In this document: positions 25,728 to 37,310 of the stretch, piece after piece
Layout: each line of letters starts with the position of its first letter
How positions within the stretch are numbered: the stretch's first letter is position 1
NCBI RefSeq assembly: GCF_963678635.1
Contig: NC_087065.1
Location: forward strand, 42,967,430-43,031,429
Direction: 5' to 3'
Source: Symsagittifera roscoffensis
Lineage: Eukaryota > Xenacoelomorpha > Acoela > Convolutidae
Length of the DNA: 64,000 nt
The notes under the pieces: generated by a model
The model's database searches: none
What the model was told of the DNA's origin: nothing
Seen by the model: the letters and a program-made list of their open reading frames with translations, nothing else
Program-made: the position numbers and the translations under genes

Positions 25728-28580
25728 ATCAAATTACTGACTCGATTATCTAATATCAGTCCCTTTTAGGAACTGCAAAGTTGTTCTCTCGCACGATTTT
25801 TTAAACAACACAAAAACAACGCATCCAAAAAAGACAACATAACCCAAACAGTTGAAGAACTCATCGCGACCCTAAAACTACTCCAAACCTCTATTGCGTC
25901 GTTACCTGTCATTACAAACGTGATCCCTATATATTAAACGATCTTCTAATTTCATTAGACTGTTACGTCATCGAAACGACCAAGCACATTATCAGTGCTT
26001 CCGAAAGAATTGAGGAATCGTTAATTGCCGAATACCCAAAACTGCACCAGGCTGCTGACATAGAGTTGAGGACTCTAGCTATTGTGCTGCATTTTTTTAC
26101 CTACTTTAGTAGAATCTTCAAAGCACGTGGCATGGAGCGTCGAACAGCTGGCGAGAAGCGCGAAGCTAAGCGATGAAAAATCTAAATCGGTACGCAAATC
26201 TGAATCCTAAACCTAAATCTCAACGAGCGTGCTCATTGAGTCTGTGGCTCTGAGCCTCTTCGAAGAGGTGTAAATATAACACCCAAAATCGGGTCAAGTC
26301 AGTCTCTGATTCTTACAGTACATGCTGCGAGAAAATCCTGAAAATTGAAAGCTGTTTCGACTGCTTTTGTTCTGGTTTTAGATTGCATCTGATTGTAGAC
26401 TGCACTGGTCTAAGTGAATCCGCTATCAATTGAGTACCAGCCTGTTGAGGAAAGAATGCGCTATTGATATGCAACAAAAGCGTCGAAAAAAAACGTCAAG
26501 ATAAGTTGACCCAAGCCGCCCAAGAAATTACAACCTCAAAAAGAACTTCGAGAAATTCAAATGAAACCCCTGGAAAACGAAGTGACTGACCTCAAGAAAA
26601 CTGTCAAAAACAATCCTTTTAAAAAGTGTCCAATGCACATCAACGACAAATGATATTGTTATCTGCGAGGAAACTGAAAAACTACCCTAAACCAAGACAA
26701 CTGACGAAGGAAGAAGCTGATCTAAAAAACCTTGCCCTCGTCAGAAGAAGGCAACTTATCATCGGCGAATCTGTAGACAGAAAGGACCTGAGAGTCCGAG
26801 ATACAACTTTGTACATTTGGAATGGTGAAATGTGGATAAAAGAGAAACTATCCGAATCAAAAGCACCAAATTGACTAACAGCGACAATAATTATCCTTGT
26901 TTACAATGTCAGAACTATACTTGAGTATCAAAGGCGGACAACCTTCTCCAATACTTTCGCACGCATACATTAGAGGTCACAAAAGAGCGTTTTGTAGCGA
27001 AATCCAGCTTGAAACAAAAAAATTATTATCAATGAGAGAAAATCTATGATCATCTTCAAGAATCATAGCACAACTGCTTTTTCCACATCGCTGCTACAAA
27101 TTGGACTTCACTTGAAAAGAGACAATGATTGAAAGACCATTGACTTCAAAAAAAACTGATGATAAAGCATCTGGAAGATAACAAGAATTTCGTTTTGTTT
27201 AATTAATTTGAAATATTAAATTGTCAATTTATTTTTCTAATAACTTAACTTTTTTAATTCAATTATTTTTTTTCTGTTTTGTTTAGGTATTAACCTTCAG
27301 CGCATTTATAAACTTTAATTCTCTCTCTCTCTCTCTCTCCCTCTCTCACTTGTAGGGAGAGGAAAAAGTCAATCAAAATTCAGTATAACTAACCTAGGTT
27401 ATGGCTTTTAGAACTGTGTTTCTAGTAAATATGTAGTCAACAGATCTGAGACATACCTATGTAGCCATTTTTGTTTGTGAATCTAAAGCTAAATACAAAT
27501 CGTCCGGTTTATAGCCTAAAAGTAGAAACACGTTCGTTGGTTCTTTAATGGATCAAAATTCAACAAGCTAGGTCGAGGCGGTGACAAACAAGTAGAAAGA
27601 AGCAATCTGACGTCATTGTTCGCTGTGGTAATGCTAGGTCGAATGTTGTAATTACAAAAAAGATTGTGTAAAATATTTATTTAAATTTTGAGTATATACT
27701 TCTGCGCTTGTAAAAACTCGATTCTCAATCAGGGGCTTTGGCAAATTAAAAACGTTGCCGAATTGAATGCATGAAATATGCATTTCTCTGAGTTATGTTA
27801 GTAGAAGTTATTGCATCTTATTAGGTAGGCAGGTGGCAATAAAAAGGTGTCGGTGGCAATAAAAACTAGTTCTTTTCTTTTTGAGCCAAATATCGATATT
27901 TCAAATCGAATATCGAAGATTATCGATATATAGATACTGTATTGATTTCTATTTTTGATTTTGATCTACTTCGATATATAGAAATCCCTGGTTGCAATGA
28001 GTTCTCAAGGCGTGTTTCAGAACTTTGTTTTGACAATTGCGAAAAGTTTTTCTCAAAAATTACCCTCGCGAATTTTTTCTAATAAGTAAAAACTGAATCG
28101 GAACAAAAAACTTACGAATCTTCCTTGCATTGACGATTCTCACCTATTTTCCCTAAAAAAAACCAGCATGATTTCTGGAAAAATGTTTTTGTAGTGGTGT
28201 ATGGAAAAGTATTTTTTCAAATAGATAATTTCAGTGTTAATATGAAAACAAGGGGCAGCCTTGGTGGCCCAATAGACAATATTGAATTGTTGAAAAGTTT
28301 GATCACGACGATATCTTCTGGATTACTTATCACTGGATACTGGGTGGTACTACACTCTGGACGGCTCCTGACTTGCTGTGTTGACCATCCCAATTCCCAA
28401 TCAGCTGAGTACACTCCCATCTTGTTTAATATTTTATTTTTCTTAGTTTCTATACCTTATGATCAAAATAGTAGCTGCTAGTTCTCCTTACCATTCAATC
28501 AACAAACTTGAACAATCGGAACCAGCTAAGCTTGCTGATCATGTTCACTCTTTCGTGGAGCTAAATCTTGACCCTAACAC
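25728..28580 (+). repeat. Array unit 13, L type, shortened (2853 bp)
   Basis: An L unit with the ORF1-middle duplication collapsed to one copy, the switch lying at about 26330 (a different breakpoint from unit 10). Its distal part follows S-type rather than L-type sequence from about 27660, so it is a hybrid. CT tract at 27320-27347. Confidence 0.82.
26626..26874 (+). pseudogene. ORF1 C-terminal relic, copy 5
   Basis: As the other copies, with two private changes (Asn at residue 3, Lys for Glu near residue 33). Confidence 0.6.
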
Positions 28581-30018
28581 ATCAAATTACTGACTCGATT
28601 ATCTAATATCAGTCCCTTTTAGGAACTGCAAAGTTGTTCTCTCGCACGATTTTTTAAACAACACAAAAACAACGCACCCAAAATAGACAACATAACCCAA
28701 ACAGTTGAAGAACTCATCGCGACTCTTAAACTATTCCAAATCTCTATTGCATCGTTACATGTCATTGCAAACGTGATCCCTATATATTAAATGATCTTCT
28801 AATTTCATTAGACTGTTACGTCATCGAAACGACCAAGCACATTATCAGTGCTTCCGAAAGAATTGAGGAATCGTTAATTGCCGAATACCCAAAACTGCAC
28901 CAGACTGCTGACATAGAGTTGAGGACTCTAGCTATTGTGCTGCCTTATTTTACCGACTTTAGTAGAATACAAGCTTTAGTATTCAATAAGCTAGGTCGAG
29001 ACGGTGACAAACAAGTAGAAAGAAGCTATCTGACGTCAACGTATCGTCGCTGTGGTAATGCTTGGTCGAATGTTGCAATTACAAAAAAGATTGTGTAAAA
29101 TATTTATTTAAATTTTGAGTATATACTTCTGCGCTTGTAAAAACTCGATTCTCAATCAGGGGCTTTGGCAAATTAAAAACGTTGCCGAATTGAATGCATG
29201 AAATATGTTCGAATGTATACATTTCTCTGAGTTTTGTTAGTAGAAGTTATTGCATCTTATTAGGTAGGCAGGTGGCAATAAAAAATGTCGGTGGCAATGA
29301 AAACTAGTTCTTTCCTTTTTGAGCAAAATATCGGTATTTCAAATCAAATATCGAAGAATATCGATATATAGATACTGTATTGATTTCTATTTTCGATTCT
29401 GATCTAATTCGATATATAGAAATCCCTTGGTTGCAATGAGTTCTCAAGGCGTGTTTCAGAACTTTGTTTTGACAATTGCGAAAAATTTTTCTCAAAAAAT
29501 ACCCTCGCAAATACTTACTAATAAGTAAAAACTGAATCGGAACAAAAAAATTTACGAATCTTCCTTGCATTAACGATTCTCACCTATTTATCCCTAAAAA
29601 AACAGCATGATTTCTGGAAAAATGTTTTTGTAGTGGTGTATGGAAAAGTATTTTTTCAAATAGATAATTTCAGTGTTAATATGAAAACAAGGGGCAGCCT
29701 TGGTGGCCCAATAGACAATATTGAATTGTTGAAAAGTTTGATCACGAAGATATCTTCTGGATTACTTATCACTGGATACTGGGTGGAACTACATTCTGGA
29801 CGGCTCCCGACTTGCTGTGTTCACCATCCCAATTCCCAATCAGCTGCGTAAATTCCAATTTGGTTTATCAATATATTTTCTTAGTCTCTATACCTTATGA
29901 TCAAAATAGTAGCTGCTAGTTCTCCTTACCATTTCATCAACAAATTTGAACAATCGAAACAAGTTAAAGTTGCTGATCATGTTCAATGTTTCGCGGACCT
30001 GAACCTTGACCCTAACAC
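28581..30018 (+). repeat. Array unit 14, S type with L-like start (1438 bp)
   Basis: Begins with the ORF1-start variant of L units (AATTGAGGAATCG) and switches to S sequence within about 400 bp. Its last part carries the TTTTCGATTCTGATC variant otherwise found in L and M units. It is a mosaic. Confidence 0.8.
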
Positions 30019-31460
30019 ATCAAATTACTGACTCGATTATCTAACATCAGTCCCTTTTAGGAACTGCAAAGTTGTTCTCTCGCACGATTTACTAAACAAC
30101 ACAATAACAACGCACCCAAAAAAAGACAACATACCCCAAGCAATTGGAGAACTCATTGCGACTCTTAAACTATTCCAAATCTCTATTGCATCGTTACATG
30201 TCATTGCAAACGTGCTCCCTATATGTTCAACGATCTTCTTATTTCATTAGACTGTTACGTCATCGAAGCAACCAAGCACATTATCAGTGCTTCCGAAAGA
30301 ATTTGACGAATCGTTAATTGCCGAATACCCAAAACTGCACCAGACTGCTGACATAGAGTTGAGGACTCTAGCTATTGTGCTGCCTTATTTTACCGACTTT
30401 AGTAGAATACAAGCTTTAGTATTCAATAAGCTAGGTCGAGACGGTGACAAACAAGTAGAAAGAAGCTATCTGACGTCAACGTATCGTCGCTGTGGTAATG
30501 CTTGGTCGAATGTTGCAATTACAAAAAAGATTGTGTAAAATATTTATTTAAATTTTGAGTATATACTTCTGCGCTTGTAAAAACTCGATTCTCAATCAGG
30601 GGCTTTGGCAAATTAAAAACGTTGCCGAATTGAATGCATGAAATATGTTCGATAGTATGCATTTCTCTGAGTTATGTTAGTAGAAGTTATTGCATCTTAT
30701 TAGGTAGGCAGGTGGCAATAAAAAGGTGTCGGTGGCAATAAAAACTAGTTCTTTTCTTTTTGAGCCAAATATCGATATTTCAAATCGAATATCGAAGATT
30801 ATCGATATATAGATACTGTATTGATTCCTATTTTTGATTTTGATCTACTTCGATATATAGAAATCCCTGGTTGCAATGAGTTCTCAAGGCGTGTTTCAGA
30901 ACTTTGTTTTGACAATTGAGAAAAGTTTTTCTCAAAAATTACCCTCGCGAATTTTTTCTAATAAGTAAAAACTGAATCGGAACAAAAAACTTACGAATCT
31001 TCCTTGCATTGACGATTCTCACCTATTTTCCCTAAAAAAAACCAGCATGATTTCTGGAAAAATGTTTTTGTAGTGGTATATGGAAAAGTATTTTTTTGAA
31101 ATAGATAATTTCAGTGTAGTTATGAATACAAGGGGAAGCCTTGGTGGCCCGTCAGACAATATTGAATTGTTGAAAAGTTTGATCACGACGATATCTTCTG
31201 GATTACTTATCACTGGATACTGGGTGGTACTACACTCTGGGCGGCTCCTGACTTGCTGTGTTGACCATCCCAATTCCCAATCAGCTGAGTACACTCCCAT
31301 CTTGTTTAATATTTTATTTTTCTTAGTTTCTATACCTTATGATCAAAATAGTAGCTGCTAGTTCTCCTTACCATTCAATCAACAAACTTGAACAATCGGA
31401 ACCAGCTAAGCTTGCTGATCATGTTCACTCTTTCGTGGAGCTAAATCTTGACCCTAACAC
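30019..31460 (+). repeat. Array unit 15, S type (1442 bp)
   Basis: Ordinary S unit with the early-stop variant of the frame (30287-30538) and the pre-L right end. Confidence 0.85.
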
Positions 31461-33170
31461 ATCAAATTACTGACTCGATTATCTAATATCAGTCCCTTTT
31501 AGGAACTGCAAAGTTGTTCTCTCGCACGATTTTTTAAACAACACAAAAACAACGCACCCAAAAAAGACAACATAACCCAAACAGTTGAAGAACTCATCGC
31601 GACTCTTAAACTATTCCAAATCTCTATTGCATCGTTACATGTCATTGCAAACGTGATCCCTATATATTAAATGATCTTCTAATTTCATTAGACTGTTACG
31701 TCATCGAAACGACCAAGCACATTATCAGTGCTTCCGAAAGAATTGAGGAATCGTTAATTGCCGAATACCCAAAACTGCACCAGGCTGCTGACATAGAGTT
31801 GAGGACTCTTGCTATTGTGCTGCATTATTTTACCTAATTTAGTAGAATCTTCAAAGCACGTGGCATGGAGCGTCGAACAGCTGGCGAGAAGCGCGAAGCT
31901 AACCGATGAAAAATCTAAATCGGTACGCAAATCTGAATCCTAAACCTAAATCTCAACGGGCGTGCTCATTGAGTCTGTGGCTCTGAGCCTCTTCGAAGAG
32001 GTGTAAATATAACACCCAAAATCGGGTCAAGTCAGTCTCTGATTCTTACAGTACATGCTGCGAGAAAACCCTGAAAAATGAAAGCTGTTTCGACTGCTTT
32101 TGTTCTGGTTTTAGAATGCATCTGATTGTAGACTGCACTGGTCTAAGTGAATCCGCTATCAATTGAGTACCAGCTTGTTGAGGAAAGAATGCGCTATTGA
32201 TATGCAACAAAAGCGTCGAAAAAAACCGCAAGATAAGTTGACCCAAGCCGCCCAAGAAATTACAACCTCAAAAAGAACTGCGAGAAATTCAAATGAAACC
32301 CCTGGAAAACGAAGTGACTGACCTCAAGAAAACTGTCAAAAACAATCCTTTTAAAAAGTGTCCAAAGCACATCAACGACAAATGATATTGCTATCTATAA
32401 CAAAGAACTCATCGCGACCCTTAGACTACTCCAAACTTCTATTGCGTCGTTTCCTGTCATTACAAACGTGATCCCTATATATTAAACGATCTTCTAATTT
32501 CATTAGACTGTTACGTCATCGAAACGACCAAGCGCATAAGGAGTGCTTCCAAAAGAATTGACGAATCGTTAATTGCCGAATATCCAAAACTGCACCAGGT
32601 TGCTGACATAGAGTTGAAGACTCAACTATTGTGCTGCGTTATTTTCAAGACTTCAATACAATCTTTAAAACACGTGGCATGGCGTCGAACGGCTGGCGAG
32701 AAGCGCGAAGCTAAAAGGGGAAAAATCTAAACAGGTACGCAAATCTGAGTCCTAAACCTAAATCTCAACAGGCGTGGTCATTGAGTCTCTGGCTCTGAGC
32801 CTCTTTGAAGATGGCCAAACATAACACCCCAAATCGGGTCAAGTCAGTCTCTGATTCTTACAGTACATGCTGCGAGAAAATCCTGAAAATTGAAAGCTGT
32901 TTCGACTGCTTTTGTTCTGGTTTTAGAATGCATCTGATTGTAGACTGCACTGGTCTAAGTGAATCCGCTATCAATTGAGTACCAGCTTGTTGAGGAAAGA
33001 ATGCGCTATTGATATGCAACAAAAGCGTCGAAAAAAAACGTCAAGATAAGTTGACCCAAGCCGCCCAAGAAATTACAACCTCAAAAAGAACTGCGAGAAA
33101 TTCAAATGAAACCCCTGGAAAACGAAGTGACTGACCTCAAGAAAACTGTCAAAAACAATCCTTTTAAAAA

Positions 33171-33419
33171 GTGTCCAAAGCACATCAACGACAAATGATA
33201 TTGCTATCTGCGAGGAAACTGAAAAACTACCCTAAACCAAGACAACTGACAAAGGAAGAAGCTGATCTAGAAAACCTTGCCCTCGTCAGAAGAAGGCAAC
33301 TTATCATCGGCGAATCTGTAGACAGAAAGGACCTGAGAGTCCGAGATACAACTTTGTACATTTGGAATGGTGAAATGTGGATAAAAGAGAAACTATCCGA
33401 ATCAAAAGCACCAAATTGA
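33171..33419 (+). pseudogene. ORF1 C-terminal relic, copy 6
   Basis: Translation identical to copies 2 and 4. Same left-hand frame break. Confidence 0.6.
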
Positions 33420-33449
33420 CTAACAGCGACAATAATTATCCTTGTTTAC

Positions 33450-33918
33450 AATGTCAGAACTATACTTGAGTATCAAAGGCGGACAACCTTCTCCAATACT
33501 GTCCAAGTAAAAAACGCTTATCAAGTCATCTGCCTAACTGAAACCTGGTAGAAAGGAAGAATCGGCGACACTGCACTTTTTCTGACAAACTAAGTTATTC
33601 ACCAAAATGACGGATCGAGTGATAAAGGTTTTGGAAAAACATGATGGCGTACTTATAGCAGTAAAAAGAAACATTCCACGTGGCCAAATCAATTCCTCAT
33701 TTCAAGACTATGTTATCATCCGCATATCCCTGAACAAGCCGAAATTAATATGCTTCATCTACAGCGCTGCTTCAAACAGTTCCTACACATGGGATATCTC
33801 AGATCTAGTCGAATTCCCAAAATTCATGAGGCGTGAGCAATTTGAACAACGTGCTATTTGTTCGTCATGGGTTGAAGATATAATTTTTAAATGTACACAC
33901 TGGCCGTCAATAACTTGA
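33450..33918 (+). pseudogene. ORF2 endonuclease relic, copy 3
   Basis: As at 20744, with the same TGG to TAG stop after LTETW. The LINE match continues beyond it to about 34130 through a stretch also present at 34837-35330. Relative to that LINE copy, about 290 bp (34976-35264) are missing in this and the other array copies. Confidence 0.75.
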
Positions 33919-34836
33919 ACTTCTCTAGATGAGCAGTCAATTCTCGACAAACTCTGAGAGTCAAACGTCCAACATTTAATTAAAACCCTTGATGGAAACT
34001 CACTAGACGTTCTCCTTAAAAACAAAACGCATTTTGTCACTAGCGTAAAACTTGACAATCGTCTGAGAAGTCTAAATGGGTGAAAAGCGATTCCTCCAAC
34101 CTCATCAAGTAATTAAATACACTTCAATTAAAAAATCAGCGAAAACCTACATCACCGAACGAGTTTTTTTTGTCCCTAGTAAGGTCAATTGTTCAAAGAT
34201 CAACTACTTAGAAATTTGTATCGATTTTTAATTAGAACTAAGTTCTGAGGTTAATTTGGCTCACGAAACATGGCAGCAGGCATTTAAAACGATTGATGCT
34301 ATAAAAAAAAATTAACCCAAATTTTCCTTGAAAACACTTCTTTAATGACTTGTTATTAGTCAATTTGATTACTCGTCCTTATTTTTGTATAATATTACTG
34401 AATTGCCCATAAGTTTGTTAGAAACGCAGGTGAACTGAGCTTTTTTCCTAGCCTGAAGCATATCATCGTGTCTTATTAAAAGGCAAGAAAACCCGAATTA
34501 GAGGTAAATCTTCAATTTATTCGCACGCATACATTAGAGGTCACAAAGGAGCGTTTTGTGGCGAAATCCAGTTTGAAACAAAAAATTTATTATTATCAAT
34601 GAGAGAAAATCTAAGTCATCTTCAAGAATCATAGCACAACTGCTTTTTCCATATCGCTGCTACATAATGGACTTCACTTGAAAGGAGACAATGATTGAAA
34701 GACCACTGACTTCAAAAAAAAACTGATAATAAAGCATCTGGAAGATAACAAGAATTTCGTTTTGTTTAATTTAATTTGAAATATTAAATTGTCAATTTAA
34801 TTTTCTAATAACTTAACATTTTTAGTTCAATTATTT

Positions 34837-37310
34837 ATGAGCAGTTAATTCTCGACAAATTCTGAGAGTCAAACTTGCAACAACTAATAAAAACCCTGAT
34901 GGAAAATCATTAGACGTTCTCCTTAGTAACAAAACGCATTTTGTCACCAGCGTAAAACAATCGTCTGAGAAGTCTATTCAGTTTCGACCATTTGCCACAC
35001 AATGCCAAAGTCTCAATTGACTACCGACTTGTTCATAAAAAAACACCAGCCATCAAACAAAAACTAGACTTTGGCATTTTCGCGTACAGGAAAGCAAACT
35101 GGGAAGAAATGAGTGAATTCATTCGTCAACAACCCTTCCAACCACTTTGCTTGAGCAACGCTGAAATGATGGTCGATCTTTGGTACAAGTGGTTACACAA
35201 AATATCACAAGATCTGTTATCAATCACTACAAAACACAGGTCTGAACTAGCTCCTTGGGTGAGAAGCGATTCCTCCAACCTCATCAAGTAATTGAATACA
35301 CTTCCATGAAAAAATCAGCGAAAACCTACCTCATCGAACGAAGGCAAAATTGAAAATCTGCAAAGTGAGCTAACACTCTCCCTTCTCAATGACCAGGATT
35401 TCCACGAAAAAATGCTTTTTGAGAATGGGAAATTCAGCAAAATTCAACGATATCTGAAATCGATCACCAAGTCTAGAACGATTCCTTCAGAGGTCTTCCT
35501 AGATTAAAAAATAGCCAATACAGACGATCAAAAAGTCGAATTGCTTAACAAATATTTTCAATCAGTTTTCACACAAGACGCCAACATTGGAAAAACAGAA
35601 CGACAAGATAACGTTCTTCTGAACAGTATCAAATTCACTATCGATGAAATAGAAGAAACCCTAAACGAGCCGGACGTAAATAAGGCCAATGGACCAGAAA
35701 GATTGGTAATGATCTTCTGAAAACCTTATCAAAGTCACTATCAAAATCAATTCACTTACCGTTCAACTTGATTGCAAATAAAATGATATTTCCTACAAAA
35801 AGGAAGATTATTGAAATCACACCAATTTTCAAAGACGGGATAAACAAGACGTCTCAAGTTACAGGCCTATCAGCCTGCTCTCATCAGTGTCAATACTGCT
35901 TGAGAAAGTAATTTTTGAAAAACTGGCCCTAATTGTCTACCAACCCTAATATCAGACCAACACGGCTTTAGACCTAACCGATCGACAATAACAAACCTAA
36001 TAGAGTATCTACAAGAGTTATTTGGCTGCCTAGATTTGCCAAACTGCAACTACCTGGACAACTTCTAATTGACTTTCAAAAGGCATTTGACAAAGTTTTG
36101 CACGGGATCCTCATAGAAAAGTTACCGACGTCTAGAGTTAGAGGAAATTGTTTATCTCTGATACACAGCTACCTCTCGAACGGGAATCAACCAGTGAGGC
36201 TGAATGACACAATTTCCGGAGAGCTGGAAGTCTTCAGCGGCGTTCCCCAGGGCTCTATACTCGGGCCGCTTTTCTTTCCAGTCTTCATAATTAATCTACC
36301 GTCCTGTGTCAAGTCCGCAATTTTTGGTTATGCAGACGACTACACAATTGTTGGAGACAACCCTTTAACTCTCAATATATATCTTAGGAGACTTCAGAGG
36401 TGGTGCGAGGAAAACTGCATGTCAATGAACCTGACGAAAAGCAAAACCTCCTTATCAAAGGATCAGCTAAGGTTGCACTCCTCAATTACAGCTCCGAAAC
36501 CACTGAAGTAACAAAAAATCTGGATATCCTGATAAACGACAGGCTCTCTTGGACGCAACACGCAGAAAAGATGGCTGAAAAAACCTTAAACGCTCTCTTC
36601 GTACTGAAAAGAAATCTCTCAATGGCAAATTTCGCGACCAGAAAAAATGCTTTAATCTGAGACTTGTACCATTTCTGAGCCATGGTTTAGCTATCTGGAA
36701 ACCATCAAAAGAAAATTAGGAACCATTGAAAGTGTGCAGCGGAAAGCGGTCTTGTGGATTTTCATGTCAAGCAATAGCCATATCTCTTATAAAGACAAAC
36801 TCGTAAAACTCAACATCCTTCCTTTGTCTCTGTACCTAGAGCTTCATGTTGGACTGCTGTTGGCAAAAATACTAGCTGGAAAAGTTGAAATCGACTGAAG
36901 AAGCCATGTAAGCATCAATGAAGTTGGAAACCGAAGAGCTGAAACGACACGAAATTTTGTCTGCAAACAAATGCGTCTGAGGAAGTGCCAGTCGGATTTC
37001 TGGTTTCGGGCATGTCGTTATGCTAATCTGTACATTGAATACTTCAAATGTGACATATTGTTTGACCCAGAATGCAAAAACAGACTTCTAGGAATGTACG
37101 CGAAATTTTTCAAAACTCGTCACAACGAATCAGATACATGCACTTGGCGCATTTTATGCGCATGCAATAACTGTAGAGACCTAAAGAAACGTACACTTAT
37201 AACTGAAAATAAATAAACTTTGAACACTGCAATGACCGGGTTGAATGCGAACCCTTGGATTTTATTCCTTAATCCTTTGTTATTCTTATCATTATTATAT
37301 AGTTGTTGAA
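34837..37310 (+). pseudogene. LINE ORF2 relic: endonuclease end, reverse transcriptase, 3' end
   Basis: A decayed CR1/Jockey-like non-LTR element. In order: the endonuclease end and linker (34992-35291, Ala-Asn-Trp and Pro-Trp motifs, ending SSNLIK); a stretch with several stops and shifts (35300-36050); the reverse transcriptase with DFQKAFD at about 36073, GVPQGSILGP at about 36240 and the catalytic FGYADD (YADD at 36329-36340); thumb-like sequence in another frame (36400-36660); and a Cys-rich C-terminus (36971-37216) ending at TAA. A short non-coding tail with TTATTCTTATCATTATTAT-like sequence follows. ORF1 and the endonuclease start are absent. It lies in the same orientation as the array and directly abuts it. 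The frame is broken several times, so it is not active. Confidence 0.88.

Larger units (their letters stand above)
1..34836 (+). repeat. Higher-order tandem array of LINE 5'-end-derived units
   Basis: A landmark beginning ATCAAATTACTGACTCG (a T-to-A-type variant at 8369 and 22265) recurs at 1, 3396, 4840, 8369, 10394, 11834, 13274, 14715, 18121, 19563, 22265, 24286, 25728, 28581, 30019 and 31461, always on the + strand. Spacings fall into classes near 1440, 2020, 2700-3530 and 2853 bp. The units share modules in a fixed order: ORF1 start, ORF1 middle with a PHD-like finger, ORF1 tail, endonuclease stub, a non-coding block with a CT microsatellite, and a block with clustered TATCG/CGATA motifs. 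No unit contains reverse transcriptase. The order L-S-LEN-M-S repeats from 14715, giving a higher-order period near 14.7 kb. The window begins inside the array, so its left limit is unseen. No intact gene is present; all longer reading frames are relics or chance. Confidence 0.9.
31461..34836 (+). repeat. Array unit 16, LEN type, truncated by the RT-bearing LINE copy
   Basis: A LEN unit with a nested duplication. After a first ORF1 middle and coiled-coil stretch (to about 32395), the sequence restarts at the ORF1 start (about 32402) and runs through a second ORF1 middle, the tail and the endonuclease stub. The spacer (about 34160-34520) and non-coding block follow. The block stops at 34836, before any CT tract, where LINE ORF2 sequence begins. 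Confidence 0.85.

Noticed and set aside
3664-30538. 83-97-codon frame repeated in S units, as a conserved small gene
   Set aside because: It opens with GTG and has no ATG. It crosses the joint between the ORF1 start and a non-coding block, and its identity among copies is no higher than that of the surrounding sequence.
2992-31361. Recurrent 70-121-codon frames on both strands in S, M and L units (for example 4458-4823 plus, 14264-14554 minus, 28194-28481 plus)
   Set aside because: They overlap on opposite strands, start and stop differently among near-identical units and contain no domain. They lie in the presumed non-coding LINE 5' region and their similarity only reflects recent duplication.
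6878-34058. Minus-strand frames of 91-124 codons opposite the endonuclease stubs
   Set aside because: Antisense shadows of the ORF2 relic; the sense strand carries the recognisable endonuclease motifs.
1-34836. CRISPR array or rDNA-type gene array
   Set aside because: The units are 1.4-3.5 kb with no short spacers, and contain LINE-derived sequence, no rRNA or histone genes.
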